Shown here: in pieces, positions 51,463-61,032 of the stretch
Position numbering within the stretch: position 1 is the stretch's first letter
Layout of the letters: each line of letters begins with the position of its first letter
Source: Sphingopyxis witflariensis
GTDB lineage: Bacteria; Pseudomonadota; Alphaproteobacteria; Sphingomonadales; Sphingomonadaceae
Reading direction: 5' to 3'
DNA: 64,000 bases
Assembly (NCBI RefSeq): GCF_002205635.1
Contig: NZ_NISJ01000003.1
Coordinates: 94,397-158,396, forward strand
Translations under genes and position numbers: made by a program
The notes under the pieces: generated by a model
Seen by the model: the letters and a program-made list of their open reading frames with translations, nothing else
Databases searched by the model: none
Told to the model about the DNA's origin: nothing

Positions 51463-51628
51463 ATAATCCGCTCTCCTTCGTCACCCACGGATTGACGCGT
51501 GGGTGGATGCGGAAAGATAGTCAAGACTATATAATTTCAAGTCGTCGCAAATCGGGAAAATCGGACTGCGCCAGCCTGGGAAACGCGCGTCCGAAGCGCC
51601 GCGGCTCCCGGCCAAACGCAGGAACGGC

Positions 51629-52603
51629 CTATCGCGCCGCGACCCGCCTTGCAAAATGGACTTGTACCGCTTCGCGCACGCCACGCGCCACCTTTTTCTG
51701 CCCCGCCGCCGACGCGAGAAATTCGCCATCATCCTTGTTCGAAATAAAGCCGGTTTCGAAAAGGATAGATGGCGTGTCGGGTGCCTTGAGCACCACGAAC
51801 GAAGCAAAACGATGCGCGGTGGTACGGAATGTGACCGCCTCCGCGGCCTCACGCTGGAGCAGGCGGGCGAAATCGGAGGCGCGATTCATCGTTTCGCGCT
51901 GGGTGAGGTCGACAAGGATCGACGACACCTCGTTACTGTGCGCGCCGAGATCCACACCATTGATGATATTGGCCCGATTCTCACGCGCCGCGATCCGCGC
52001 CGCTTCACGGTCGGAGGCGGTTTCGGACAGGGTATAGATGGACGCGCCGCGCGCCTCTTCATTCTCCGCCGCATCGGCATGGATCGAAATGAACAGATCG
52101 GCCTGAAGCCGCCGCGCGATGCCCGAGCGCTCCTCGAGGAGCAGATAGCGATCATCCGAACGGGTAAGCGCAACGCGGACGCGACCCGACGCGACCAGAT
52201 CGTCACGAATCGCGCGGGCGAGCGCCAGCGTGATATCCTTTTCGCGTTTGCCATTGTGCGGCGACAGCGCGCCCGGGTCATGTCCACCATGACCGGCATC
52301 AATCACGACCAGCGGCAGCCGCGCGTCGTCGGGGCCCTCGATCCTTGGCAGCGGCAGTGCCGGCTTCGCCCGGCCGATCGGCACCGTGACGCTATAATGT
52401 TTTTCGGGCGGCTTGGCGCGAAACCGCGCAGGGGCCTGGCGTTCGATGTGGGGACGGCGCGCAGAGAGGCCCGAATCGCGGGCGCCGGTCGCATCTATCG
52501 GTCCCGCGAGCGCCGCTGCGGGGTGGGACATCATCGTCATCAGGACGAGCAGCAGGCTCATTCCGTCTCTATGCCGCTGCCGCCCGGCAATGGTCCAGCG
52601 CAT
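51629..52603 (-). CDS. amiC: N-acetylmuramoyl-L-alanine amidase
   Basis: A zinc amidase_3 family protein. From ATG 52603 (325 residues) the N-terminus has a basic stretch and a hydrophobic MSLLLVLMTMMSHPAAALA signal; ATGs at 52648 and 52561 are alternatives. The catalytic domain has VVIDAGHGGHDPGA (zinc His), a zinc Glu in REKDIT, FISIHADAAEN (zinc His) and the catalytic Glu in ILFETGFISN. It cleaves the amide between muramic acid and the stem peptide at division. It is divergent from rne, the usual alphaproteobacterial arrangement, but here two genes separate it from mrcA. A cacccacg/cgtgggtg hairpin lies downstream at 51482-51505. Confidence 0.93.
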   Translation of the reverse strand: MRWTIAGRQRHRDGMSLLLVLMTMMSHPAAALAGPIDATGARDSGLSARRPHIERQAPARFRAKPPEKHYSVTVPIGRAKPALPLPRIEGPDDARLPLVVIDAGHGGHDPGALSPHNGKREKDITLALARAIRDDLVASGRVRVALTRSDDRYLLLEERSGIARRLQADLFISIHADAAENEEARGASIYTLSETASDREAARIAARENRANIINGVDLGAHSNEVSSILVDLTQRETMNRASDFARLLQREAAEAVTFRTTAHRFASFVVLKAPDTPSILFETGFISNKDDGEFLASAAGQKKVARGVREAVQVHFARRVAAR

Positions 52604-53241
52604 AATCCAAATCAGCCAGCCCGCCGCGACGGAGCATGATGAAATCATCCGTGGCTATAGCGGGCGATATCGCGACAAAGCGGCAAGCTTCGCGGGCGAT
52701 TCGCCCCGTCCGGCGGTGCGCGCTTCTTGCAACATCCGTGGTATAACCCATCTTTGTACGGTGGTTGTGGTTGCCGTCGGGACATGCCGATGCTAGCACG
52801 GCCTCCACTGGCGGTGTCGTTCCCGGCGCCGTCCGGCCTTTTGAGGGGAAGGCCTGACCCGCGAATCTGCGGATCATGGCTGCCCTGGTGCCGGACACGC
52901 GGGGAATGGCGATGTGCCGCCAGTCCACCCGGTTGACCGGACAGTCGGGGCGTTCGCCTTACGCCCGCCCTGCCCGCCCGCTCATCCCGTAACAGGTTGA
53001 TGCCGCATGTGGCTTGCCATGCTCTCTTCACTCCGCGACGCGGGCGCTTTCGCCCCGGCCGTCGCTGGACGTGAAGACCGTATGCGCGGACCGGACCATC
53101 ACGCAGATATGCGTGGCCGGACGCAGCCAGGACGCGGCAATAACGTCTTTTTTCGTTTCACCCTTTTCCGCCGCGACCGCTGCTCAAAGGCGTTTGCGGG
53201 ATTTTTAACTGGCGCGCCACGGCGCGCCTGGAGTGTTTATA
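52604..53241 (+). other. Long leader region of rne, divergent from amiC
   Basis: About 640 bases without a supported gene. It includes ccgc-gaatct-gcgg near 52859, a ggcgcgcc-ac-ggcgcgcc hairpin just before the start (about 53212-53229), and ttttttcg and gggatttttaa tracts. In other bacteria rne has a long structured leader through which RNase E controls its own mRNA; that is a likely role here. Promoters of amiC and rne must lie inside. Confidence 0.5.
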
Positions 53242-55968
53242 ATGACCACGCGCATGTTGATCGACGCGCGGCACCGGGAAGAAACCCGGGTCGCCGTCAC
53301 CAAGGGAAACCGCATCGAGGAGTTTGATTTCGAGTCCGCCGAGCATAAGCAGCTCAAGGGCAATATCTATCTGGCCAAAGTAACCCGCGTCGAACCGTCG
53401 CTGCAGGCGGCGTTCGTCGAATATGGCGGCAATCGCCACGGGTTTCTGGCGTTCAGCGAAATCCACCCCGATTATTACCAGATTCCGAAGGAAGATCGCG
53501 AAGCCCTGCTGCGCGAAGAGGCCGAACATGCCGCCGCTGCGGCTCAGCGCGCTGAGGAAGACCTCGACGAGCTGGAAGGCGATGTCGCCGACGTCGAATA
53601 TCATGACGATGACGAGCATGGCGACGCCCATGCCGATTCAGACCATGACGACGACCGTGATGACGACCATGACCATGAGGACTCCAAGCGCGGCGACGCC
53701 GAAGAGGGCGCCGAAGGTGAAGCCGAAGGCGCCGAAGGAAACGGGGATGGCCGCGGCGATCGCCGGGGCCGTGGACGCGGCCGGGGCAACAACAACCGCA
53801 AGGGTGGCCGCGGACGCAGCCGCCGCAATGACGACGAAGACGGTGAAAACCGCATGTCGCTGCGCCGCCGCTACAAGATTCAGGACGTCATCCGTCGCCG
53901 TCAGGTGATGCTGGTTCAGGTCGTCAAGGAAGAACGCGGCAACAAGGGCGCGGCGCTGACCACTTATCTCAGCCTCGCCGGCCGTTATTGCGTGTTGATG
54001 CCCAACACGATGCACGGTGGCGGGATCAGCCGCAAGATTTCGAACGGCGCCGATCGCCGCAAATTGAAGGCGATGGTCGACGAAATGAACCTGCCGCCGA
54101 CGATGGGCTGCATCGTTCGCACTGCGGGCATGGCGCGCACGAAAGTCGAGATCAAACGCGACTTCGACTATCTCGCCCGCGTCTGGGACGAGATTCGCGA
54201 AAAGACGCTCGAATCAAGCGCCCCGGCGCTGATCCATTCGGACAGCGACCTGGTGAAGCGCGCGATCCGCGATATTTATCACAAGGATATCGAGGAAGTG
54301 CTCGTCGAGGGCGACGAGGGTTACAAGGCCGCCAAGCAATTCATGAAATTGCTGATGCCGAGCCACGCGCGGCGGGTGAAGCAATATGCCGACCCGGTCT
54401 CGCTCTATCAGCGATACGGCGTCGAGGATCAGCTGGCGGGGATGCTCAATCCCGTCGTCCAGTTGAAATCGGGCGGCTATCTGGTGATCAACCCGACCGA
54501 GGCCTTGGTGTCGATCGACATCAACTCGGGCCGGTCGACGCGCGAGCATAATATCGAGCAGACTGCAGTCAGCACCAATTTGGAAGCCGCGCATGAAATC
54601 GCGCGCCAATTGCGCCTGCGCGACATGGCCGGGCTGGTCGTGATCGACTTCATCGACATGGATCATGGCTCGAACGTCCGCAAGGTCGAGCGCGCGATGA
54701 AGGATGCGCTGAAGAATGATCGCGCGCGCATCCAGATCGGCCGCATCTCGGGTTTCGGCCTGATGGAGATGAGCCGCCAGCGCCTGCGCACCGGCGTCCT
54801 CGAAGCCTCGACGCGTCCGTGCCCGCATTGCGAAGGCACCGGCCTCGTCCGCACCGCTTCGTCGGCGGGCCTCAGCGCGCTGCGCCTGATCGAAGAAGAA
54901 GCCGCACGCGGTAAGGGCAGCCGGATCACGCTCCGCGCGAGCCAGGAAGCGACCTTCTACCTCCTCAACGAAAAGCGCCGCGAACTGCGCGAGATCGAGG
55001 AACTCTACGGCGTCACGGTCGAGATCCTGCCCGACGGCGAAACCGAAGGCGCACGCATGGCGGTCGAGGTCAGCGGTCCGCCGCCAATCGCGCGCCGCAG
55101 CTTCGCCCCGATCGCTCCGATCGAGGATGATGAGGACGAGGAATTCTTCGACGAGGAAGAAGAAACCGAAGCCGAAGCCGAAGAGGTCACAGAACGTCCC
55201 GCCCGCCAGCCGCGCGAAGCACGCGAGGAAAGCGACACCGACGGCGAAGGCCGCAAGCGTCGCCGCCGTCGCCGCCGTGGCCGCCGCGGCCGCCGCGACG
55301 AGGACGGCAATGAAATCGCCGAAGGCAGCGAAGGCGAAGGCAGCGAAGCCGGAGATGACGCTGAGCGCGAAACCGAAACCGCAGCTGAAGGCGATGCCGC
55401 AGAGACGGCACCGGCCGAAGGCGACGCCGAGGTCGTGGAGGCCGAAACCAAGCCGCGTCGTCGCCGTGGTGGTCGCGGTCGCAAGCCGAAGACCGATGCG
55501 GGCGAAGCCGGCGCCGAAGTCGAGGCTGAGACCGAAGCTGCGGTAGAGATCGCCCCGGTCGAAGCCGAAGCCGCCGAACCGGTCGCAGAAGAAGCGCCCG
55601 CCGAAAAGCCGAAGCGCAAGCGCGCGCCGCGCAAGACCAAGGCCGACGCCGCCAAGACGGAAGCTGAAACGGTCGTGGCAGAAGTCGCTCCGGCCCCGGC
55701 CGAAGCGGTTGCTGTCGAAGCCGAAGCGGCGCCTGAAGCCGTCGAAGCCGCGCCCGAAGAAGCGCCTGCCAAGCCCGCGCCCAAGAAGCGCGCCAGCCGC
55801 GCCAAAAAGGCCGTGGCCGCTGAAGCCGCACCCGAAGCCGCCGTCGAACGCGAAGCCGAATCGGTGAATGCCGAAGCGGTGGGCGCCGATGGGGACGCCG
55901 AAGGCGAAGGCCTCGGCCCCGACGGCGAACCGCGCCGTGGTTGGTGGCAGCGGACTTTCGGCAACTAG
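53242..55968 (+). CDS. rne: Ribonuclease E
   Basis: A 908-residue RNase E from ATG 53242. The S1 domain begins GNIYLAKVTRVEPSLQAAFVEYG and is interrupted at about 81-205 by a very acidic then Arg/Gly-rich insert. The RNase H-like and DNase I-like parts follow (MHGGGISRKIS, EALVSIDINSGRS with the metal-binding Asp), then the zinc-link CPHCEGTG. From about 620 the C-terminal half is disordered, with RRRRRRRGRRGRR and Ala/Glu/Lys-rich repeats, and it ends PRRGWWQRTFGN. It is the main endonuclease of mRNA decay and rRNA/tRNA processing, and its tail probably scaffolds the degradosome. Confidence 0.97.
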   Translation: MTTRMLIDARHREETRVAVTKGNRIEEFDFESAEHKQLKGNIYLAKVTRVEPSLQAAFVEYGGNRHGFLAFSEIHPDYYQIPKEDREALLREEAEHAAAAAQRAEEDLDELEGDVADVEYHDDDEHGDAHADSDHDDDRDDDHDHEDSKRGDAEEGAEGEAEGAEGNGDGRGDRRGRGRGRGNNNRKGGRGRSRRNDDEDGENRMSLRRRYKIQDVIRRRQVMLVQVVKEERGNKGAALTTYLSLAGRYCVLMPNTMHGGGISRKISNGADRRKLKAMVDEMNLPPTMGCIVRTAGMARTKVEIKRDFDYLARVWDEIREKTLESSAPALIHSDSDLVKRAIRDIYHKDIEEVLVEGDEGYKAAKQFMKLLMPSHARRVKQYADPVSLYQRYGVEDQLAGMLNPVVQLKSGGYLVINPTEALVSIDINSGRSTREHNIEQTAVSTNLEAAHEIARQLRLRDMAGLVVIDFIDMDHGSNVRKVERAMKDALKNDRARIQIGRISGFGLMEMSRQRLRTGVLEASTRPCPHCEGTGLVRTASSAGLSALRLIEEEAARGKGSRITLRASQEATFYLLNEKRRELREIEELYGVTVEILPDGETEGARMAVEVSGPPPIARRSFAPIAPIEDDEDEEFFDEEEETEAEAEEVTERPARQPREAREESDTDGEGRKRRRRRRRGRRGRRDEDGNEIAEGSEGEGSEAGDDAERETETAAEGDAAETAPAEGDAEVVEAETKPRRRRGGRGRKPKTDAGEAGAEVEAETEAAVEIAPVEAEAAEPVAEEAPAEKPKRKRAPRKTKADAAKTEAETVVAEVAPAPAEAVAVEAEAAPEAVEAAPEEAPAKPAPKKRASRAKKAVAAEAAPEAAVEREAESVNAEAVGADGDAEGEGLGPDGEPRRGWWQRTFGN

Positions 55969-56202
55969 TCGCGCCGAAACATTGAGGTGATTCGCCTGTT
56001 TGCGTGAATCATCATCCGGCAAAGGCCGGGAGCTCACCGTCGCGCATCGTCGCACGGTCGAGGTCCCGGCCTTTCGTCATATGGCACGGCGCAAATCGCG
56101 ATGCCCGCTCTTGCCCAAGGCCTTGCTTCCGCGCGCCTTGGCCCCCACAACACCCCCATGGCTTCAGTCGGGGTTCAGGCGCGCGGCGCAAGACAGCGGG
56201 AG

Positions 56203-57606
56203 ATGAGTTCTCCCCCACATCCCATCGCGCCCGGGGCCGATGCCCCGCGCCAGCTTTTCCGCATCATCCTGACATTGCTGGCGATGTTCGCGGTCGCGAT
56301 GCGTCCGGCGATGGCGCAATCCATCCTGCGCGACGCCGAAACCGAAGTCTTGTTACAGGATATGATGGACCCGCTGACCGAGGCGGCAGGGCTCCAGCGC
56401 GGACAGGTCCGCGTCCACCTGCTGGGTGACCCGAGCATCAATGCCTTTGTTGCGGGCAGCCAGGATATTTATGTTTTCAGCGGGCTGATCGAGGCCGCCG
56501 ACAGCGCCGAAGAGGTGCAGGGCGTGCTCGCGCACGAACTGGGCCATGTAATGGGCGGCCACGCAATCCGCGTCAACGAAGGCGCCAAGACCGCAACCGG
56601 CATCTCGCTGCTCAGCCTGTTGCTCGGGGCCGCGGCGATTGCGGCGGGCGCAGGCGAGGCCGGCATGGGCGTCATGATGGCGGGCCAGCAAGCCGCGCTC
56701 GGCAAGTTCCTCGCCTTCACCCGCGTCCAGGAATCGACCGCCGACGCCGCCGGTTCACAATATCTGTCGAAAGCCGGGATCAGCGGCCGCGGCAGCCTGG
56801 CTTTTTTCAAGAAATTGCAGAATCTCGAGTTCCGCTATGGGGTCAAGCAGGACGATGATCAGGCCTATGGCCGCACCCACCCGATGTCGGGCGACCGCAT
56901 TCAGGCGCTGCGCGAGGTCTATGTGATCGATCCGGCGTGGACCAAGCCCGCCGATCCCGAAATCGAAAAGCGGTTCCAGCGTGTGAAGGCCAAGCTTTCG
57001 GGTTTCATGGCCGACCCCGATCGGACGCTGCGCAAATTCCCCGAGAGCAACAGCAGCATTCCGGCGCGCTATGCCCGTGCCTATGCCTGGCATAGGAGCG
57101 CCTATCCGCAAAAGGCGCTGACCGAGGTCGAAGCGCTGCTCGCAACCAATCCGAGCGACCCTTATTTCCTCGAGCTCGAAGGCCAGATCCTGCTCGAATC
57201 GGGGCGCCCCAAGGAAGCGATTCCGGCGCTGCGCAAGGCGGTCACCATTTCGCGGTCGCAGCCGCTGATCAGCGCGACGTTGGGGCATGCGCTGATCGCG
57301 ACCGAAGACCCGGCCAATTATGCCGAGGCCGAAGAGGTGCTCAAGACTGCGGTCGCGCTCGACAATCAAAACCCCTTCGCCTGGTATCAGCTCGGTATCG
57401 TCTATGCGAACAAGGGCGATCAGGCGCGCGCCGCGCTCGCCTCGGCCGAACGTTATCAGTTGCAGGGTGGACAGGCATCGCTCGCACTGCGTAATGCCGA
57501 AACCGCGATGCAGGGCCTGCCCCAAGGGTCGCCCGACTGGATTCGTGCACAGGATATTTCGCTGGTCTCGCGCACCGAAGTGGAACGCGAACGCAAACGG
57601 CGTTAG
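56203..57606 (+). CDS. M48 metalloprotease with TPR repeats (BepA-like)
   Basis: A 467-residue periplasmic protease. ATG 56203 gives a basic N-terminus and a signal peptide (FRIILTLLAMFAVAMRPAMA). The zinc site is LAHELGHVMGGH, with the third ligand in the ESTADAAG region. The domain ends in HPMSGDRIQALRE. C-terminal TPRs (about 310-460) include PSDPYFLELEGQILLESGRPKEAI. The layout matches BepA/YfgC, which guards outer-membrane protein assembly. It is followed after 13 bases by the DsbA-like gene. Confidence 0.94.
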   Translation: MSSPPHPIAPGADAPRQLFRIILTLLAMFAVAMRPAMAQSILRDAETEVLLQDMMDPLTEAAGLQRGQVRVHLLGDPSINAFVAGSQDIYVFSGLIEAADSAEEVQGVLAHELGHVMGGHAIRVNEGAKTATGISLLSLLLGAAAIAAGAGEAGMGVMMAGQQAALGKFLAFTRVQESTADAAGSQYLSKAGISGRGSLAFFKKLQNLEFRYGVKQDDDQAYGRTHPMSGDRIQALREVYVIDPAWTKPADPEIEKRFQRVKAKLSGFMADPDRTLRKFPESNSSIPARYARAYAWHRSAYPQKALTEVEALLATNPSDPYFLELEGQILLESGRPKEAIPALRKAVTISRSQPLISATLGHALIATEDPANYAEAEEVLKTAVALDNQNPFAWYQLGIVYANKGDQARAALASAERYQLQGGQASLALRNAETAMQGLPQGSPDWIRAQDISLVSRTEVERERKRR

Positions 57607-57619
57607 ATTCAAGCAGAAT

Positions 57620-59278
57620 ATGGAACAGGCATCGCAAATCCGTGATGCACAAGGGCGACAAGTGACCAACAACAAAGACGATGAATATTACCAGCCATGG
57701 CTACGCGAGGAGCCGGCGGAAACGCCGCTGCCGCGCGACGCGCAGCGTCCCATGGCCACTGAAGGCCTCGCCAAACCGAAGGACGCTCCGCCGGTCGGTA
57801 TCGATCTGACGCGCTATCCCGCGCGCGATGAAGCCCCGCGTCCGCCGCTGGTGAAACCCGAAGCGTTGAAGGCGGGCGCCGCGAACATCTGGCAGGCCGT
57901 CCGCACCGGAAGCGCCGCCTTTGCCGACTGGACGATCCGCGTCGGCGAGCGCGCCGATATCCCCGCGCGCGTCGAGGCGATGGAAATTCCGCGCCGGTCG
58001 CGCGACCTAGCGCAGCGCAGCGGCATCATCGCCGCCCGCACCGCGCGCACGATCGGCAGCGGTTCGGCGCGTGCCGGACGCGCCGCTGCCGCCGCGAGCG
58101 GCGAGGCGTGGGAGAAAATGGCGCTGGGCGACAAGGTCGCCAAAATCTCGAGCGACGCCGGGCGCGGACTGGGCGAAGTCGCCGGCAAGACCAAGGCCGG
58201 AATCGGTCAGGCCGCACGGGCAGGCACCGAAAGCCTGCGCGACAGCCTTGGCGACGCCGCGACCAAATTGCTGCCGACCCCGCACGAGGATTTGCCCCCG
58301 CCGCCGTCGGGGCTCGCGCAATTGCTGGCGCGTGAGGAAGCTGCGGAACAGGCGGTCGAACGGTCGAACGCGCCCGATCTGCCGCTGTTCGCGGGCGAGC
58401 CTCCGATGGCCACTGCGCCGACACCGCGCGCGGCAGTGGAAAGCGACGACCGTTCGCCGCATGTGCCACCGGCCGCCACCAAAACGGCGGCGAGCGCGAA
58501 GGCTATGGCCGCCCCGCGCCTGCCACAGATCAAGGGTATGGAAATGGACGGCGGAACCTCGCGCAAATGGCTGGTCGGAATCGCCGGCCTCGCGCTGCTC
58601 GGCATGATATTCTGGCTCGGCGGGCGTTTCGGCGGCGGGATGAGCAAGAGCGAGGTCGAAACGATCGTCGCCGATTATATCCACGCCAATCCCCAAATCA
58701 TTCCCGAGGCGCTGGAAGCCCAGCGCGACACGGAAATGGCAAAAGCGATCGACGCGATCCGCCCGGCGCTCGAAAAACCCTATGCCGGCGCATGGGCGGG
58801 CAACGCCAATGGCGATGTAACCCTGGTCGTCTTCACCGATTATGCCTGCGGTTTCTGCCGCGCCAGCGTCCCCGACGTCGACCGGCTGATCCGCGAGGAC
58901 AAGCGCGTTAAGGTAGTGTTCCGCGAATTGCCGATCATCGCCCCGCAAAGCCGCGACGCCGCGTTGATGGCGCTCGCCGCCGCACGTCAGGGCAAATATG
59001 ACGCCTTCCACCATGCGATGTTCGCGGCGGGCTCGCTCGACAAGACGGCGATCGCCGCAGCAGCCGAGAAGGTCGGCGTCGTCACCGACGGCAGCGCCGA
59101 TGCGACCGCAAACGAGGCCCTGTTCCAGCGCGAACTCGACAGCAACCTCGCCATCGCGACCCAGTTGCAGCTGAACGCCACTCCGACCTGGATCATCGGC
59201 GACCAGCTGATGCAGGGCCAGATCGGCTATGCCGGGCTGCGCGAAGCCGTCGCCAAGGCGCGGGCGGCGAAGGGCTGA
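57620..59278 (+). CDS. DsbA-like thiol oxidoreductase with a long N-terminal extension
   Basis: A 552-residue protein. About 315 N-terminal residues are polar, Ala/Arg/Pro-rich and probably disordered in the cytoplasm, with helical stretches such as AARTARTIGSGSARAGRAA. One membrane helix follows (KWLVGIAGLALLGMIFWLGG, about 317-336), then a DsbA thioredoxin domain with VVFTDYACGFCRASVPDV (CGFC active site), the inserted helical subdomain, and cis-Pro in ATPTWIIGD. It should oxidise or reshuffle disulfides in the periplasm. ATG 57620 is used; a GTG at 57662 is a possible start. The extension is unusual. Confidence 0.92.
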   Translation: MEQASQIRDAQGRQVTNNKDDEYYQPWLREEPAETPLPRDAQRPMATEGLAKPKDAPPVGIDLTRYPARDEAPRPPLVKPEALKAGAANIWQAVRTGSAAFADWTIRVGERADIPARVEAMEIPRRSRDLAQRSGIIAARTARTIGSGSARAGRAAAAASGEAWEKMALGDKVAKISSDAGRGLGEVAGKTKAGIGQAARAGTESLRDSLGDAATKLLPTPHEDLPPPPSGLAQLLAREEAAEQAVERSNAPDLPLFAGEPPMATAPTPRAAVESDDRSPHVPPAATKTAASAKAMAAPRLPQIKGMEMDGGTSRKWLVGIAGLALLGMIFWLGGRFGGGMSKSEVETIVADYIHANPQIIPEALEAQRDTEMAKAIDAIRPALEKPYAGAWAGNANGDVTLVVFTDYACGFCRASVPDVDRLIREDKRVKVVFRELPIIAPQSRDAALMALAAARQGKYDAFHHAMFAAGSLDKTAIAAAAEKVGVVTDGSADATANEALFQRELDSNLAIATQLQLNATPTWIIGDQLMQGQIGYAGLREAVAKARAAKG

Positions 59279-59285
59279 TCGCGGC

Positions 59286-60878
59286 GTGTCCGACCAGGTC
59301 CGCAAATCCATCGCGCGAGGATTGGCAAATCCGCAAATGATGGCTGCGGCGCTGGCGCTTCACGACGGGCGACTGCATGAGGCGGAGCCGCTGTTGAAGG
59401 CGCAATTGAAGCGCGATCCTTTTGACGTCGCCGCGATCCGTATGCTCGCCGAACTGGCGGCAAGGATCGAACGGTATCGCGACAGCGAAAATCTGCTGCG
59501 CCGCGCCCTGGAGATCGCGCCCGATTTCCTTGCCGCGCGGTCCAATCTGGCAACCATCCTCCACCGGCAGGGACGGTCGGCAGAAGCCGTGGCCGAGCTA
59601 GAACAGTTGCAACTGCTCGACCCCGATAATCTGGCCAATGCCAATCTGAAAGCCGCCGCGCTGGGGCGGGTCGGCGAGTTTGACGAAGCGCTGGAACTTT
59701 ATGAGCAGGTTCTGGTGACCTTGCCCAAACAGCCGAAAATCTGGATGTCCTATGGCCATATGCTCAAGACGGTCGGACGGCAGACCGACGCCGTCGCCGC
59801 CTATCGTCGCGCGCTCATCCTCGCCCCGGCGCTGGGCGAAGTGTGGTGGAGCCTCGCCAACCTCAAGACCGTCGCGTTCGACGACGCCGACGTCGCGGCG
59901 ATGCTGGCGGCACTGGACCGGCGCGACATCAGCGCCGAGGATCGCTTTCACCTGCATTTCGCGCTCGGCAAGGCGCATGAGGACCGGCGGCAAGCCGAGA
60001 TTGCGTTTCGCCACTATGCGGACGGAAATGCCCAGCGCAAGGCGCTGATCCCCTATGATGCTGACCAGACGCGTGCTGCGGTGGATCATGCCAAATCGCT
60101 CTACACCCCCGAGTTTTTCGAAGCGCGGCGCGATTTTGGCGCCGACGCGCCCGATCCCATTTTCATCATCGGCATGCCGCGCGCCGGGTCGACGCTGATC
60201 GAACAGATATTGGCGAGCCATTCAATGGTCGAGGGCACGATGGAACTGCCCGACATTCCCAAATTGGCCGCAAAGGCGCGAAATCAGGGCGGGATCGCCC
60301 AGCTCACCGCCGCCGACGCACGCGCTTTGGGCGAGCAATTTCTGCACGACACAAGCATCCAGCGCAAAAGCGCCAAGCCCTTCTATATCGACAAACTGCC
60401 GAACAACTGGCTGCACATCGGCTTCATCCAGCTGATTCTGCCTCGTGCCAAGATCATCGATGCGCGGCGCCATCCGATGGATTGCTGTTTCTCCAACTTC
60501 AAGCAGCATTTCGCGCGCGGTCAGGCGTTCAGCTACAGCCAGACGGATATGGGGCGCTATTATGCCGATTATGCCGACCTGCTCAATCATTTCGACGCCG
60601 TGCTGCCGGGACGGGTTCACCGCGTGATCCACGAACGGCTGATCGCCGATCTGGAATCGGAGGTGCGCGCGCTGCTCGCATATCTCGGCCTGCCCTTTGA
60701 AGAGGCCTGCCTGCATTTCTATGCCAATGACCGCGCGGTGCGCACCGCAAGTTCGGAACAGGTGCGGCGGCCGATCAACAGCGACGGGGTCGGGCAATGG
60801 CGCGCGATGGAGGCGCAGTTGCAGCCGCTGAAAGACGCGCTGGGGCCAGTATTGGCGCAATATCCGGCCGCTCCCTGA
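59286..60878 (+). CDS. TPR-containing sulfotransferase family protein
   Basis: A 530-residue protein from GTG 59286. The first half is TPR: ALALHDGRLHEAEPLLKAQLKRDPFD, SENLLRRALEIAPDFLAARSNLAT and DAVAAYRRALILAPALGEVWW. The C-terminal sulfotransferase domain has the PAPS-binding loop IIGMPRAGSTLIEQIL and the 3'-phosphate region RRHPMDCCFSNFKQHF. Such genes often accompany TonB-dependent receptors in sphingomonads, as here. Acceptor unknown. Confidence 0.92.
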   Translation: MSDQVRKSIARGLANPQMMAAALALHDGRLHEAEPLLKAQLKRDPFDVAAIRMLAELAARIERYRDSENLLRRALEIAPDFLAARSNLATILHRQGRSAEAVAELEQLQLLDPDNLANANLKAAALGRVGEFDEALELYEQVLVTLPKQPKIWMSYGHMLKTVGRQTDAVAAYRRALILAPALGEVWWSLANLKTVAFDDADVAAMLAALDRRDISAEDRFHLHFALGKAHEDRRQAEIAFRHYADGNAQRKALIPYDADQTRAAVDHAKSLYTPEFFEARRDFGADAPDPIFIIGMPRAGSTLIEQILASHSMVEGTMELPDIPKLAAKARNQGGIAQLTAADARALGEQFLHDTSIQRKSAKPFYIDKLPNNWLHIGFIQLILPRAKIIDARRHPMDCCFSNFKQHFARGQAFSYSQTDMGRYYADYADLLNHFDAVLPGRVHRVIHERLIADLESEVRALLAYLGLPFEEACLHFYANDRAVRTASSEQVRRPINSDGVGQWRAMEAQLQPLKDALGPVLAQYPAAP

Positions 60879-61032
60879 ACCTATTGTGGCAATTTTATCA
60901 TAGTGCGCCTGAAACCGCCGGTTCGGCGGCATAATGCCCCTCACCTCGATTGACGAGGCCATGGAACTGTAGAAAACTCCCCCATCGTCGCCATCACGAC
61001 CAGCGGTGTGCGACCTCCAGGGGGAGACTTTT

